The translations under genes were made by a program, and so were the position numbers. Below the pieces are notes generated by a model. It was not told where the DNA came from, made no database searches, and saw only the letters and a list, made by a program, of their open reading frames with translations. Shown in pieces: positions 10,438 to 18,158 of a stretch of 37,022 nucleotides of DNA (its first letter is position 1; every line of letters begins with the position of its first letter). Source of the stretch: Pseudomonas lactucae (GTDB lineage: Bacteria; Pseudomonadota; Gammaproteobacteria; Pseudomonadales; Pseudomonadaceae). The DNA lies in the NCBI RefSeq assembly GCF_016937615.1, contig NZ_JAFHKI010000018.1:1-37022 (forward strand), read 5' to 3'.

Positions 10438-11751
10438 TCAGGTCATCTGAATGATGGTCTGCATGATGGTGCTTTGGGTGGAGATGGTCTTGGCGTTCGC
10501 CTGATAGTTGCTCTGGGCCTTGATCAGGTCCACCAGCTCGTTGGTCAGGTTGACGTTGGAGTTCTCCAGGGAGTTGGCCACGATCGAACCCAAGGTACCG
10601 GATTGCGGGGTGTCGTAACCCGGCTGGCCCGAGGCGAACGTCTCTCTCCAGGTGGTGCTGCCGGCAGGCTGCAGGCCCTGTTCGTTGTTGAAGCTGGCCA
10701 GGGAGATCTGGCCGATGGCCTTGCTCTGCTGGTTGCTGAACGTAGCGAACAGTACGCCGTTGCCATCGATTTTCAGGCCGGTGATCTGGCCGGTGGCATA
10801 GCCGTCGGTGATCGGTGGGTTACGGTAGGTGGCCGAGTTGTACTGGGTGATGTTCGCCATGTTGATGGCGATACCCGTAGGGTTGGCATTCGCACCGTTG
10901 GCTTTCCAGACGCCATTGGTCACAGTGCCTGGCACCCAACCAGTCAAGTTCAGGGTCGTGCTGGAGGTGCCGCCGGTGACGATGCCTGTCAGCTTGCCGG
11001 CACCGTCAAAGGACAGCGTCGAGGCGGTAGGCGGAGTGGCAGGGGTGCCCCCTGTTGGCGGCGAACCATCCGGATTGCGACCATCAATCAGCGTGTAGGC
11101 GTTCCACTGGTTGCCGGCGGTTTTTACCAGGTATTGCACCATCGGGTGCGCGTTACCTTGAGCGTCGTACAACGTGGTGCTGTACTGAGTGGTGAACGTG
11201 CTGGTATCGGAGGGATCGAACGGTTTGAGCGTCTGGTCGATCACCGGCTCCGAGGAGTTCAGGTTGCTGGTGGAGTCGACTTTGGTGGACGCCTTCGGCG
11301 GCAGGTTCGACAGGTTCAATTGCAGGTCGGTCAAGCCGCCCTTGATGATTTTGCCGTCTTCATCCGCCGCGTAGCCTTGCAGGCGCGAGGTGCCGGTGTT
11401 GTTGGTGATGAAGCCGTCCTTGTCGGCACGGAAGGCACCACTGCGGGTGTACTCCAGCGAGCCGTCGCTGCCCTTCTGTACAAAGAAGCCGCCGCCCTGG
11501 ATCGCCATGTCCAGAATACCGCCGCTGCCGTTGACGTCACCCTGGGTGAACTGCTGGGACACCGCCGCCAGGTTCACGCCATTGCCGATGCTGTTCTGGC
11601 CGGTGCCCAGCTTGGACGCCGCGTAGATGTCGGCGAATTCCGCACGGGACGACTTGAAGCCAGTGGTCGCGACGTTGGCAATGTTATTACCGGTCACGTC
11701 CAGCTGTTTGTTGGCCGCATAGAGGCCGCTAAGGCCGATGTTAAAAGACAT
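10438..11751 (-). CDS. flgE: Flagellar hook protein FlgE
   Basis: This is the subunit of the curved hook that joins the flagellar rod to the filament, exported by the flagellar type III apparatus. The 437 residues have the conserved rod/hook N-terminus (MSFNIGLSGLYAANKQLDVT, with NNIANVATTGFKSS), a variable middle exposed on the hook surface that is rich in Thr, Pro and Gly, and the C-terminal motif SLENSNVNLTNELVDLI for coiled packing. It is the last gene of the flgBCDE operon and is followed by a strong terminator, so the flgF-flgL genes that continue this operon in P. aeruginosa are elsewhere. Confidence 0.95.
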   Translation of the reverse strand: MSFNIGLSGLYAANKQLDVTGNNIANVATTGFKSSRAEFADIYAASKLGTGQNSIGNGVNLAAVSQQFTQGDVNGSGGILDMAIQGGGFFVQKGSDGSLEYTRSGAFRADKDGFITNNTGTSRLQGYAADEDGKIIKGGLTDLQLNLSNLPPKASTKVDSTSNLNSSEPVIDQTLKPFDPSDTSTFTTQYSTTLYDAQGNAHPMVQYLVKTAGNQWNAYTLIDGRNPDGSPPTGGTPATPPTASTLSFDGAGKLTGIVTGGTSSTTLNLTGWVPGTVTNGVWKANGANANPTGIAINMANITQYNSATYRNPPITDGYATGQITGLKIDGNGVLFATFSNQQSKAIGQISLASFNNEQGLQPAGSTTWRETFASGQPGYDTPQSGTLGSIVANSLENSNVNLTNELVDLIKAQSNYQANAKTISTQSTIMQTIIQMT

Positions 11752-11782
11752 GTTTCTCTCCCTCTGCCGTATCTAGCCGGCT

Positions 11783-12506
11783 CTATGTACCAATAGTCTG
11801 AATTTGCGACAGCTTCACGCTGCCCATGCCACCTGCAAGGTTCAGCAGCATTTCGCCGCCGGTCTTGCTCAACGTCACGCTGGTCACCGTTGCCGGCAGC
11901 GAAGTCGCCAGGGCCACAGAGTCGCCCTTGTCATTCTTGGTCGTGGCCGCAAAGGTGTAGGTGCCAGCTGGAGCGATCTCGCCGTCGTCGTTCTTGCCAT
12001 CCCAGATAAAGTCCGAAGTGCCAGCGTTCTGGGCACCCAGATCAGGGTGCGCACCACGTTGCCGTTTTTGTCGGTGATCTTCACGGCGACGTTGCCGGTC
12101 GCCGCGGTCACCGCCACCGAACCGGTCATGCTCTTGCTGGTATCCACCAGTGCCTTGTCGGTCTGGGTGATGATCGAACGCCCCACCAGCGACGAAGCCT
12201 GCAGCGCCTGCGAGGAGCTGAAGTTGCTGGAGATGTTGTTCACCGAATCGTTCAGGGTATTGATGCCTTCCAGGCTGCTGAACTGCGCCAGCTGGGCCAC
12301 GAAGGCACCGTTGTCCTGAGGCGACAGCGGGTTCTGGTTTTTCAGTTGGGTCACCAGCAGTTGCAGGAACGCGTCCTTGCCCAGCGACTGGTTGCCGTCG
12401 CGGCCTTGGAAGCGTCACCCAGGCTGCTGTTATCCGTTGCAGTCTTGACCTTGGAATTGAAAAGGTCCTGGACTGCCGTGTTGGTAGACGTATCAACGAT
12501 GGCCAT
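11783..12506 (-). pseudogene. flgD: Hook-capping protein FlgD, disrupted by two frameshifts
   Basis: FlgD caps the growing hook and guides assembly of FlgE. The protein is recognisable in three pieces: the N-terminus MAIVDTSTNTAVQ from an ATG at 12506 with AAGGGG upstream; a middle part with TQLKNQNPLSPQDNG and FSSLEGI, typical of FlgD; and a C-terminal part with WDGKNDDGEIAPAGTY and SVKLSQIQTIG. One base is missing near 12400 (in GGCCGCGACGG) and one near 12043 (CTGATCTGGG, where CTGGATCTGGG restores LDLGAQNAG). With both restored the product would be 241 residues, a normal length. It lies between intact flgC and flgE. Sequencing error is more likely than decay, because codon use and family motifs are intact in all three pieces. 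Confidence 0.88.
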
Positions 12507-12521
12507 TATTGGCGCCCCTTA

Positions 12522-12965
12522 TCACTGACCCAGGGTCAGGACCTTCTGCATCATGGTTTTGGCGGTGTTCATCATTTCCGCGTTGGTCTGGAACGAACGG
12601 CTGGCGGAAATCATGTCGGCCATTTCCTCGACCACGTTGACGTTCGGGTAGTACACGTAGCCTTTTTCGTTCGCCGCCGGGTGATTGGGCTCATAACGCG
12701 CTTCAAGGTTGCTCTGGTCTTCGACCACGCCGAGCACCTGCACGCCTTTGCCGGCGGCGTCCTGCTCCTGGAACAACGAATCGCTGCCACCGTTCTGGCC
12801 GGCCTGGAACATGGTGGCGAACACCGGGTGGCGGGCGCGGTAGGTCTGGTCAATGCTCGAAGACACGGTCTCGGCGTTGGCGATGTTACTGGCGACGGTG
12901 TTGAGGCGCGTGGTCTGGGCACTCATGCCACTACCGGCAATATTGAAAACACTGGACAGGGACAT
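12522..12965 (-). CDS. flgC: Flagellar basal-body rod protein FlgC
   Basis: This is a proximal rod subunit of the flagellar basal body. The 147 residues show the rod-family N-terminus (SLSSVFNIAGSGMSAQ, then NTVASNIANAET), the FlgC-specific VNVVEEMADMISASRSF motif and the C-terminal helix ending MMQKVLTLGQ. The start at 12965 lies 3 bp after the flgB stop, and flgD follows 15 bp after its own stop, so the genes form one operon. Confidence 0.95.
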   Translation of the reverse strand: MSLSSVFNIAGSGMSAQTTRLNTVASNIANAETVSSSIDQTYRARHPVFATMFQAGQNGGSDSLFQEQDAAGKGVQVLGVVEDQSNLEARYEPNHPAANEKGYVYYPNVNVVEEMADMISASRSFQTNAEMMNTAKTMMQKVLTLGQ

Positions 12966-12968
12966 GGC

Positions 12969-13376
12969 TTACTCTCCACGCAGGGCTGACATCAGCCCTT
13001 TGAATTTGCTGTTGAGCAGGGTAAAGCTGGCCTGAAAGTTCACCGAGTTCTCGGCGTAGGCCGATTGCTCCAGCTGGGCGTCGACGGTGTTCTGGTCGAT
13101 CGAGGGCTGCATCGGCGTGCGATACAGCAACGACTCGTCACCACTGCTCAGACCTTGCGCTTCGATATGACGGCTATTGGTCATGTTCAGGGCGAAGGTG
13201 CCGTTCTTGGTCTTGTCCTGCTGTGCGGCGAGCACGGCGGAGAAGTCCAGGTCCCGAGCCTTGTAGTTCGGGGTGTCGGCGTTGGCAATGTTGTTGGCCA
13301 GGACTTCGGCACGCTGGGCGCGGAAGCCCAGGGCTTGTTCGTGGATACCGAGCGCTTTATCGAAGCTGATGCTCAT
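12969..13376 (-). CDS. flgB: Flagellar basal-body rod protein FlgB
   Basis: This is the first gene of flgBCDE and a proximal rod subunit. The 135-residue protein begins MSISFDKALGIHEQALG, contains NNIANADTPNYKARDLDF and ends with the FLNSKFKGL-type helix (FTLLNSKFKGLMSALRGE). The ATG at 13376 is preceded by AAGG. A longer open frame continues upstream but lacks conservation and crosses the promoter. A sigma-54 promoter lies 44-61 bp before the start codon, with a cluster of CGGCAA elements behind it, so expression is probably under a flagellar enhancer-binding protein. Confidence 0.95.
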   Translation of the reverse strand: MSISFDKALGIHEQALGFRAQRAEVLANNIANADTPNYKARDLDFSAVLAAQQDKTKNGTFALNMTNSRHIEAQGLSSGDESLLYRTPMQPSIDQNTVDAQLEQSAYAENSVNFQASFTLLNSKFKGLMSALRGE

Positions 13377-13419
13377 GGCGGAAACCTTTAGGCTGACCTG
13401 CTGTTCGTTAACAGGGCTA

Positions 13420-13437
13420 TAGCAAGGCGCATGCCAA
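13420..13437 (-). promoter_or_regulatory. Sigma-54 promoter of flgBCDE
   Basis: On the minus strand TTGGCATGCGCCTTGCTA has GG and GC separated by exactly ten bases, the diagnostic -24/-12 spacing. Transcription would begin near 13410, giving a leader of about 35 bases before flgB. Middle flagellar operons of Pseudomonas are RpoN-dependent. Confidence 0.85.
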
Positions 13438-13475
13438 TTCTTCGAAGGCCCGTATACCAAGGGTTTGCGAGGTGC

Positions 13476-13568
13476 TTGCCGACGGCAATGCCAGAAAAGC
13501 GGCAATCGGTTTCCGCGTGGTGCCAGTAAAGCGGCAATGGGGAGTTGCCGCTCGTTCGAAACTTGCCG
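13476..13568. promoter_or_regulatory. Cluster of six CGGCAA/TTGCCG elements, putative enhancer
   Basis: TTGCCG or its complement CGGCAA occurs at 13476-13481, 13483-13488, 13500-13505, 13532-13537, 13545-13550 and 13563-13568. The first two form the perfect 13-bp inverted repeat TTGCCGACGGCAA. Two copies are embedded in an 18-bp near-identical direct repeat, TGCCAG(A/T)AAAGCGGCAAT, whose units are 32 bp apart (three helical turns). The cluster lies about 40-130 bp upstream of the flgB -24 element, where a sigma-54 activator binds. FleR is the likely activator; this is inferred. Confidence 0.65.
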
Positions 13569-13573
13569 CAAAA

Positions 13574-13609
13574 AAAATGTGGGAGGGGGTAAGCCCCCTC
13601 CCACATTTT
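13574..13609. repeat. REP palindrome, probable cheR terminator
   Basis: AAAATGTGGGAGGGGG and CCCCCTCCCACATTTT form a perfect 16-bp stem around TAAG. It lies directly after the cheR stop (13626) on the minus strand and ends in T, so it can terminate cheV-cheR transcription upstream of flgB. It belongs to the repeat family found at several sites here. Confidence 0.85.
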
Positions 13610-13625
13610 GACTTGGTACGACGGC

Positions 13626-14453
13626 CTATTTGGCCTGGTAGATGATGCCCGGGCTGCACTGCACCATCTGGAAATGATCCGGCAAGCCATTCAGCGCCTC
13701 GGACGCCCCAAGGAACAGGTAGCCGCCGCGCTTGAGGGTGCCATGGATGCGCAACAGGATGTCTTTCTTCACCTCGGCGGAAAAGTAGATCAGCACATTG
13801 CGGCAGAACACCATGTCGAACTTGCCCAAACTGGCGTAGCTGTCGAGCAGGTTGAACGAACGAAACTCCACGCGGTTCTTGATCGGCGCCTTGATCGCCC
13901 AACGTCCGGCCCCTTTGGGCTCGAAGTAACGTTGCAGGCGTTCCTGGGACAACCCACGGCCCAGCGCCAGGCTGTCGTACTCACCGGTCTTGCAGTTGGT
14001 GAGCATGGTGCCGGACAGGTCGGTGGCGACAATTTGCGCGCCGGCCTTCAACTGGCCCATGTTGGTCCGTTCGAACTCATCGATGGACATCGAGATCGAA
14101 TACGGTTCCTGCCCCGAAGAGCAGGCCGCCGACCAGATGCGCAAACGCTGGCCCGGACTGGCCTTGATGGCCTCGGGCAGCACTTTGCTCTTGAGCACCT
14201 CGAACGGATAGGTGTCGCGAAACCACAGGGTTTCATTGGTGGTCATGGCATCGACCACCATTTCTTTCAGGCCGCCGCGAGGCTGGCCCTGGATCCGCTG
14301 GACCAACTCGCCCAGGGACTTGATACCCTGCTGTTCCATCAGCTTGTTGAGACGGCTGGACACCAGGTATTGCTTGTTTTCACCAAGCAATATGCCACAG
14401 GCCTTTTCCAGGAATACCCGGAACTGCTCAAAATCCAAATTACCTGTCGACAC
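13626..14453 (-). CDS. cheR: Chemotaxis protein methyltransferase CheR
   Basis: This enzyme methylates glutamates of chemoreceptors with S-adenosylmethionine during adaptation. The 275 residues contain an N-terminal helical CheR domain (about 1-75), then a SAM methyltransferase with ETLWFRD, IWSAACSSGQEPYS, VATDLSGTML, FRSFNLLD and FCRNVLIYFS, all typical of CheR. The start is GTG at 14453 with AGAGG upstream. It follows cheV by 42 bp, and this cheV-cheR pair next to flgA and flgB is the usual Pseudomonas arrangement. Confidence 0.95.
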   Translation of the reverse strand: MSTGNLDFEQFRVFLEKACGILLGENKQYLVSSRLNKLMEQQGIKSLGELVQRIQGQPRGGLKEMVVDAMTTNETLWFRDTYPFEVLKSKVLPEAIKASPGQRLRIWSAACSSGQEPYSISMSIDEFERTNMGQLKAGAQIVATDLSGTMLTNCKTGEYDSLALGRGLSQERLQRYFEPKGAGRWAIKAPIKNRVEFRSFNLLDSYASLGKFDMVFCRNVLIYFSAEVKKDILLRIHGTLKRGGYLFLGASEALNGLPDHFQMVQCSPGIIYQAK

Positions 14454-14495
14454 TGATACCGCCTCTAAAATCGTAAGACCGCCAGGGGAAAAGCC

Positions 14496-15428
14496 CTAGC
14501 CGTGATCTGCTGCCTTGATCCGGTCAACTACCCGGGATGCCAGGTCATCAGGTCGGAATTTGGCCAGGAAGTCGTCGGCACCGACCTTCTTGACCATCGC
14601 CTGGTTGAATACACCTGACAATGAAGTATGCAGGACGATATGCAATTTCTGCATACGTGGATCGCTGCGTATCTCGGCCGTGAGAGTATAACCGTCCATT
14701 TCCGGCATCTCGATGTCGGAAATCATCATCAAGAATTCTTCTTCCGGCTTCTTGCCTTCCTCCACCAGCTTGCGCAGGTAGTCCAACGCCTGACGGCCAT
14801 CGTTGAGCGCTACCACATCCACACCGACGGTCTGCAGGCAACGGGTCACCTGTTTGCGCGCCACCGAGGAGTCATCCACCGTGAGCACCCGCAGCGACAC
14901 TGCCTTGTGTGCCGTCTCGGCATCCACCACACCGACCGAAATACTCTCCGAGGTCGGGGCCACTTCGGCGAGGATCTTCTCCACGTCGATGATTTCCACC
15001 AACTGGTTATCCACCCGCGTCACCGCCGTCAGGTAGTGATCGCGGCCGGTGCCCTTGGGCGGCGGATGGATCTCTTCCCAGTTCATGTTGACGATGCGCT
15101 CCACCGAGCGCACCAGGAAGCCCTGGGTCTTGGTGTTGTATTCGGTAATGATCACGAATGGGCTTTCGCGGTCCTGCAACCCCTCAGACCCCGTCGCCAG
15201 CGCGAGGTCAAGAATCGGGATGGTCGCACCACGAATATTAGCCACCCCACACACCACGGGGCTGGATTTGGGCATGATCGTCAGCTTCGGGCATTGCAGC
15301 ACTTCCCGCACCTTGAACACGTTGATGCCGTACAGCTGCTTGCCATCCAGACGAAAAAGCAGCAACTCCAGGCGATTCTGCCCTACCAGCTGTGTGCGCT
15401 GGTTTACTGAATCCATTACACCTGCCAT
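14496..15428 (-). CDS. cheV: Chemotaxis coupling protein CheV
   Basis: CheV couples chemoreceptors to the CheA kinase and can be tuned by phosphorylation. The 310 residues contain a CheW-like domain (about 15-160, with ELLLFRLDGKQLYGINVFKV and PILDLALA) and a receiver domain (about 178-305, acidic DD at 185-186, phospho-acceptor Asp238 in MISDIEMPEMDG, Lys290). The ATG at 15428 is chosen because AGGAG stands seven bases before it; an ATG four codons later lacks a good site. It is the first gene of cheV-cheR and divergent from flgA. Confidence 0.94.
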   Translation of the reverse strand: MAGVMDSVNQRTQLVGQNRLELLLFRLDGKQLYGINVFKVREVLQCPKLTIMPKSSPVVCGVANIRGATIPILDLALATGSEGLQDRESPFVIITEYNTKTQGFLVRSVERIVNMNWEEIHPPPKGTGRDHYLTAVTRVDNQLVEIIDVEKILAEVAPTSESISVGVVDAETAHKAVSLRVLTVDDSSVARKQVTRCLQTVGVDVVALNDGRQALDYLRKLVEEGKKPEEEFLMMISDIEMPEMDGYTLTAEIRSDPRMQKLHIVLHTSLSGVFNQAMVKKVGADDFLAKFRPDDLASRVVDRIKAADHG

Positions 15429-15481
15429 GCCCAGACTCCTACGCTAAAACCTATGAGGTGCGACGCGCACCCGACACTAAA

Positions 15482-15498
15482 CGGCACGAGCTTTGCTA
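15482..15498 (+). promoter_or_regulatory. Sigma-54 promoter upstream of flgA
   Basis: CGGCACGAGCTTTGCTA carries GG (15483-15484) and GC (15495-15496) with exactly ten bases between them, close to the consensus TGGCACG-N4-TTGCT. The predicted start of transcription, around 15507-15509, falls almost on the annotated flgA start codon, which leaves little or no leader. Confidence 0.75.
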
Positions 15499-15508
15499 TT
15501 TACTGGCC

Positions 15509-16273
15509 ATGGACATTAAAACGACAGTTTCCCGACGCCCAAGATTCCCACGGTACCGCAGATGGCTCTGCGCCTCAGTGGCGCTGCTTGCTGTGTGCAT
15601 GGGCGTCACAGCCCGCGCAGACAACGTCACCTTGCCTGATCTCCTTATCGGCGTCACTCAGGGCTTTCTTGAGTTCACTGTAGAAGATTATCTGGCAACC
15701 ACACAGACACCGGGGCGTTATGAAATTCAGGTCAACCCGCTGGACCAGCGCTTGCGCATGCCCATGTGCGACAAGGAATTGACAGCAACCCTGGAAAGCC
15801 CCGCCCAACCCATCGGCCGCGTGACGGTGCGCGTACGCTGCGACGGCGCCTCGCCCTGGACGGTATTCGTGCCGGCCCAAGTCAAGCTGTATCGCGATGT
15901 GGTGGTGGTTGCCCGGCCGCTGAAACGCACCAGCATCATCGGTTTCGACGACGTCGTGCTGCGCGAACGCGACATCAGCCAGATCAGCCAGGGCTACCTG
16001 ACCTCGCTTGATCAGGCGCTCGGGCAAAAATTGACCCGACCAGTGGTCACCGACCAAGTCATTACCCTGGTGCACCTGGAGCAGGCCGAAGTGATTCGCA
16101 AGGGCGATCAGGTGGTGATTTCCGCCAGCAGCGGCGCTCTGAACGTGAAAATGCCGGGCGAGGCCTTGTCCAACGGCAGCATGAGTGAACAGATACGGGT
16201 AAAGAACCTCAATTCCAATCGCGTGATCAAGGCGCGGGTCACGGCGCCCGGCCAAGTCGAGGTGGCGCTATAG
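15509..16273 (+). CDS. flgA: Flagellar P-ring assembly chaperone FlgA
   Basis: FlgA is the periplasmic chaperone needed to build the P ring around the flagellar rod. The 254-residue protein has a signal peptide (RRPRFPRYRRWLC, a hydrophobic core, and cleavage after ARA near residue 37) and the C-terminal SAF/ChapFlgA domain (about 130-254, with RPLKRTSIIGFDDVVLRERD and RVKNLNSNRVIKARV). The ATG at 15509 has no ribosome-binding site and sits about 12 bases after a sigma-54 -12 element, so the message may be leaderless or the true start may lie a few codons downstream, although no downstream start has a good site either. It is divergent from cheV and heads the flgA-flgM-flgN-flgZ group. Confidence 0.92.
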   Translation: MDIKTTVSRRPRFPRYRRWLCASVALLAVCMGVTARADNVTLPDLLIGVTQGFLEFTVEDYLATTQTPGRYEIQVNPLDQRLRMPMCDKELTATLESPAQPIGRVTVRVRCDGASPWTVFVPAQVKLYRDVVVVARPLKRTSIIGFDDVVLRERDISQISQGYLTSLDQALGQKLTRPVVTDQVITLVHLEQAEVIRKGDQVVISASSGALNVKMPGEALSNGSMSEQIRVKNLNSNRVIKARVTAPGQVEVAL

Positions 16274-16350
16274 ATTGCTGGTACAGGACGCCAGGTTTTC
16301 CTACACTGTCTGCGAAGTATTCCGCGCGCAGATTTATTGTCATTCGCGCC

Positions 16351-16377
16351 TAAAGTTCGTCCGGGTATTGCCGAAAA
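16351..16377 (+). promoter_or_regulatory. Sigma-28 (FliA) promoter of flgM
   Basis: TAAAGTTC (16351-16358), an 11-base spacer and GCCGAAAA (16370-16377) match the flagellar consensus TAAAGTTT-N11-GCCGATAA in all but two positions. It lies 38-64 bp before the flgM start, so FlgM production would rise once FliA is freed. Confidence 0.88.
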
Positions 16378-16414
16378 CATGGCAAGCGTCCAAATACCCA
16401 GAGGTTTTTTTATC

Positions 16415-16738
16415 ATGGTCATCGATTTCACCCGTTTGAATAACACCCCGTCGACGTCAGGCTCTGCGCGCACTACCGGTGCCAAAGAAAGCGTCGAAGC
16501 CAAGGCCCAGCCACTGCCCGCCAAGGCAGAACAGGCAAATGCCAGCCAGAGCGGGGAATCCGTACACCTGAGCAATGAGGCTCAACAGTTGCAGAAGGTC
16601 ACTGACTCGCTGCGCGATCAACCGGTGGTCAATAAAGCCCGTGTGGCCGAATTGAAACAGGCAATCGCCGATGGCAGCTATAAAGTCGACAGCAACCGTG
16701 TAGCCAGCAAGCTGCTTAATTTCGAAGCCGAGCGCTAG
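16415..16738 (+). CDS. flgM: Anti-sigma-28 factor FlgM
   Basis: FlgM binds FliA (sigma-28) until the hook is complete, then is exported through the flagellum. The 107 residues begin MVIDFTRLN, have a low-complexity Ala/Ser/Lys region (about 10-45) and the conserved FliA-binding C-terminal half ([44 protein letters not shown]). The ATG at 16415 follows AGAGG. It is directly downstream of a sigma-28 promoter and 48 bp ahead of flgN. Confidence 0.94.
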   Translation: MVIDFTRLNNTPSTSGSARTTGAKESVEAKAQPLPAKAEQANASQSGESVHLSNEAQQLQKVTDSLRDQPVVNKARVAELKQAIADGSYKVDSNRVASKLLNFEAER

Positions 16739-16786
16739 GCAAATGCCTGCGCCGGGCTTTTGGACGCTTAAACCCCAAGGCCAGCC

Positions 16787-17256
16787 ATGCATCACGACGA
16801 AAATTTGCTGCAACTGATCATTGATGATCTAGCGCCGACGCAACAATTGCTCGAGCTGCTCAAAGAAGAATCCCTGGCCCTCTATGGCCGGGACATGCCG
16901 CTGCTGGAAGAAATCCTGGCGCGCAAGCAGTCGTTGATTGTCCTGCTGGAACAGCACGGCAAGAAACGCAGCCAAATTCTCATCAGCCTTGGCCTGCCGG
17001 CAGACCACGACGGCCTGGCTCAACTGGCCAGCCACTCCTCGGTCGCGACCAATTGCTCTCCCAGAGCAAAGAACTCACTCAATTGCTCGCCCAGTGCCAG
17101 GAAGCCAACCTGCATAACGGTCAGTCGATCCAGCTTCAGCAAGCTACGACGGCCAACCAGTTGCGTATATTGCACGGCGGGGAGCCTCCAGCCCTGTATA
17201 ACGCACAAGGCTCCACCTCGCGCCTGGTCAAGCCAAGCACCCGCAGCCAAGCCTGA
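16787..17256 (+). pseudogene. flgN: Flagellar export chaperone FlgN, frameshifted
   Basis: FlgN escorts the hook-filament junction proteins FlgK and FlgL to the export gate. The N-terminal part ([20 protein letters not shown], helical, rich in Leu) and the C-terminal part ([20 protein letters not shown], ending TRSQA) are in different frames. Adding one G near 17045 (GGTCGCGACC to GGTCGGCGACC) joins them into a 156-residue protein of normal length. As the sequence stands, the shifted frame reads through in frame into flgZ and creates an artificial 437-codon open frame. Sequencing error is the likely cause. Confidence 0.88.
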
Positions 17257-17350
17257 ACCGGTTTACAGCGCGGCCTATCCAAGGCGGGCAAGATGCTGGC
17301 AAAATGCCGGTTCTGCGTGCAGTCGTACTTTGTCTGGAGATGGAAGAACC

Positions 17351-18100
17351 GTGTTCAACGCCCTTAATGCGGAAGATGCTCCGCAGCCACCCAAGGTGCT
17401 CACCACGCCTCTGGAAATCGCCGGCACCTTGCGGATGCTGCAAGACAGTCATGATCCGTTGATCATCACCTTCCATGAGCGCAGCCAACGCTTCCAGAGC
17501 TATCTGGTGGACGTCAACCGTGAACGCGGCACCCTGGCGCTGGATGAAATGATCCCGCGCGACGGCGAGCGCCACCTCGAAAACGGCGAGCCCTTTCGCA
17601 TCGAAGGCTTTCACGATGGCGTACGCGTCGCCTGGGAAAGCAACGGCACCCTGACCACCAGCGAAAAAGACGGCCACCGCATCTACACCGGCAGCCTGCC
17701 GAACGAAGTGGTCTACCACCAGCGTCGCAACGCCTTCCGGGCCGCGTTGAAACTGGCACAACTGGTCAATATCGAACTGGGTGGCGAAAAACTCAAAGCG
17801 CCGGTCAACGGCAAATTGCTGGATATTTCCGCCACCGGTTGCAAGTTGCGCTTTGAAGGCGACATTTCCGAACGCCTGCAACTGGGCCAGGTCTACGACC
17901 GCTTCGTTGCCGCACTGCCCTTTGGCAGCATGACCACCGCCGTGGAACTGCGCTACCTGCACTTCGAAGACAAGATCAACACCACGTTTGCCGGCGTGCG
18001 TTTCCACAACATGAGTGGCTTGGTGCAGCGCCAGGTTGAGCGTTTTGTGTACCAGCTGCAGCGTGAAGCGCGGCGTTTCGACAAAGACGACGACTTTTAA
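17351..18100 (+). CDS. flgZ: PilZ-domain flagellar brake protein FlgZ (YcgR-like)
   Basis: FlgZ binds cyclic-di-GMP and slows or stops flagellar motion; it was named in P. fluorescens F113. The 249 residues comprise an N-terminal YcgR-type domain (about 20-115) and a C-terminal PilZ domain (about 122-235) with both ligand motifs visible: RNAFR (Arg126-Arg130, RxxxR) and DISATG (157-162, DxSxxG). The start is GTG at 17351 with GGAG 12 bases upstream. It is 94 bp after the flgN stop and ends in a strong terminator. All key c-di-GMP residues are present. Confidence 0.92.
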   Translation: MFNALNAEDAPQPPKVLTTPLEIAGTLRMLQDSHDPLIITFHERSQRFQSYLVDVNRERGTLALDEMIPRDGERHLENGEPFRIEGFHDGVRVAWESNGTLTTSEKDGHRIYTGSLPNEVVYHQRRNAFRAALKLAQLVNIELGGEKLKAPVNGKLLDISATGCKLRFEGDISERLQLGQVYDRFVAALPFGSMTTAVELRYLHFEDKINTTFAGVRFHNMSGLVQRQVERFVYQLQREARRFDKDDDF

Positions 18101-18117
18101 AGCATAAACGGCGTAAC

Positions 18118-18154
18118 AAAAAACGGGCAGACCCTTTGGGGATCTGCCGTTTTT
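18118..18154. terminator. Bidirectional terminator between flgZ and the MFS gene
   Basis: GGCAGA and TCTGCC form a stem with an additional CCC/GGG pairing in the loop, flanked by A-rich and T-rich runs. It lies 18 bp after flgZ and just beyond the MFS stop, serving both converging genes. Confidence 0.85.
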
Positions 18155-18158
18155 GCAT

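Noticed and set aside
10300..11796. Plus-strand open frame over the flgE gene
   Set aside because: The composition is that of an antisense frame; flgE on the minus strand has all family motifs.
13476..13568. CRISPR-like array from repeated hexamers
   Set aside because: Repeats are six bases with irregular spacing in both directions and no cas genes; they fit an activator-binding array.
15429..15508. Sigma-28 promoter for cheV on the minus strand (TAAATAGC ... GCCGTTTA)
   Set aside because: The spacer between the elements is two bases short of the consensus, and the match is poor outside TAAA and GCCG.
17351..17360. flgZ as part of one FlgN-FlgZ protein
   Set aside because: The joined frame depends on the flgN deletion; flgZ has its own GTG start with GGAG upstream.
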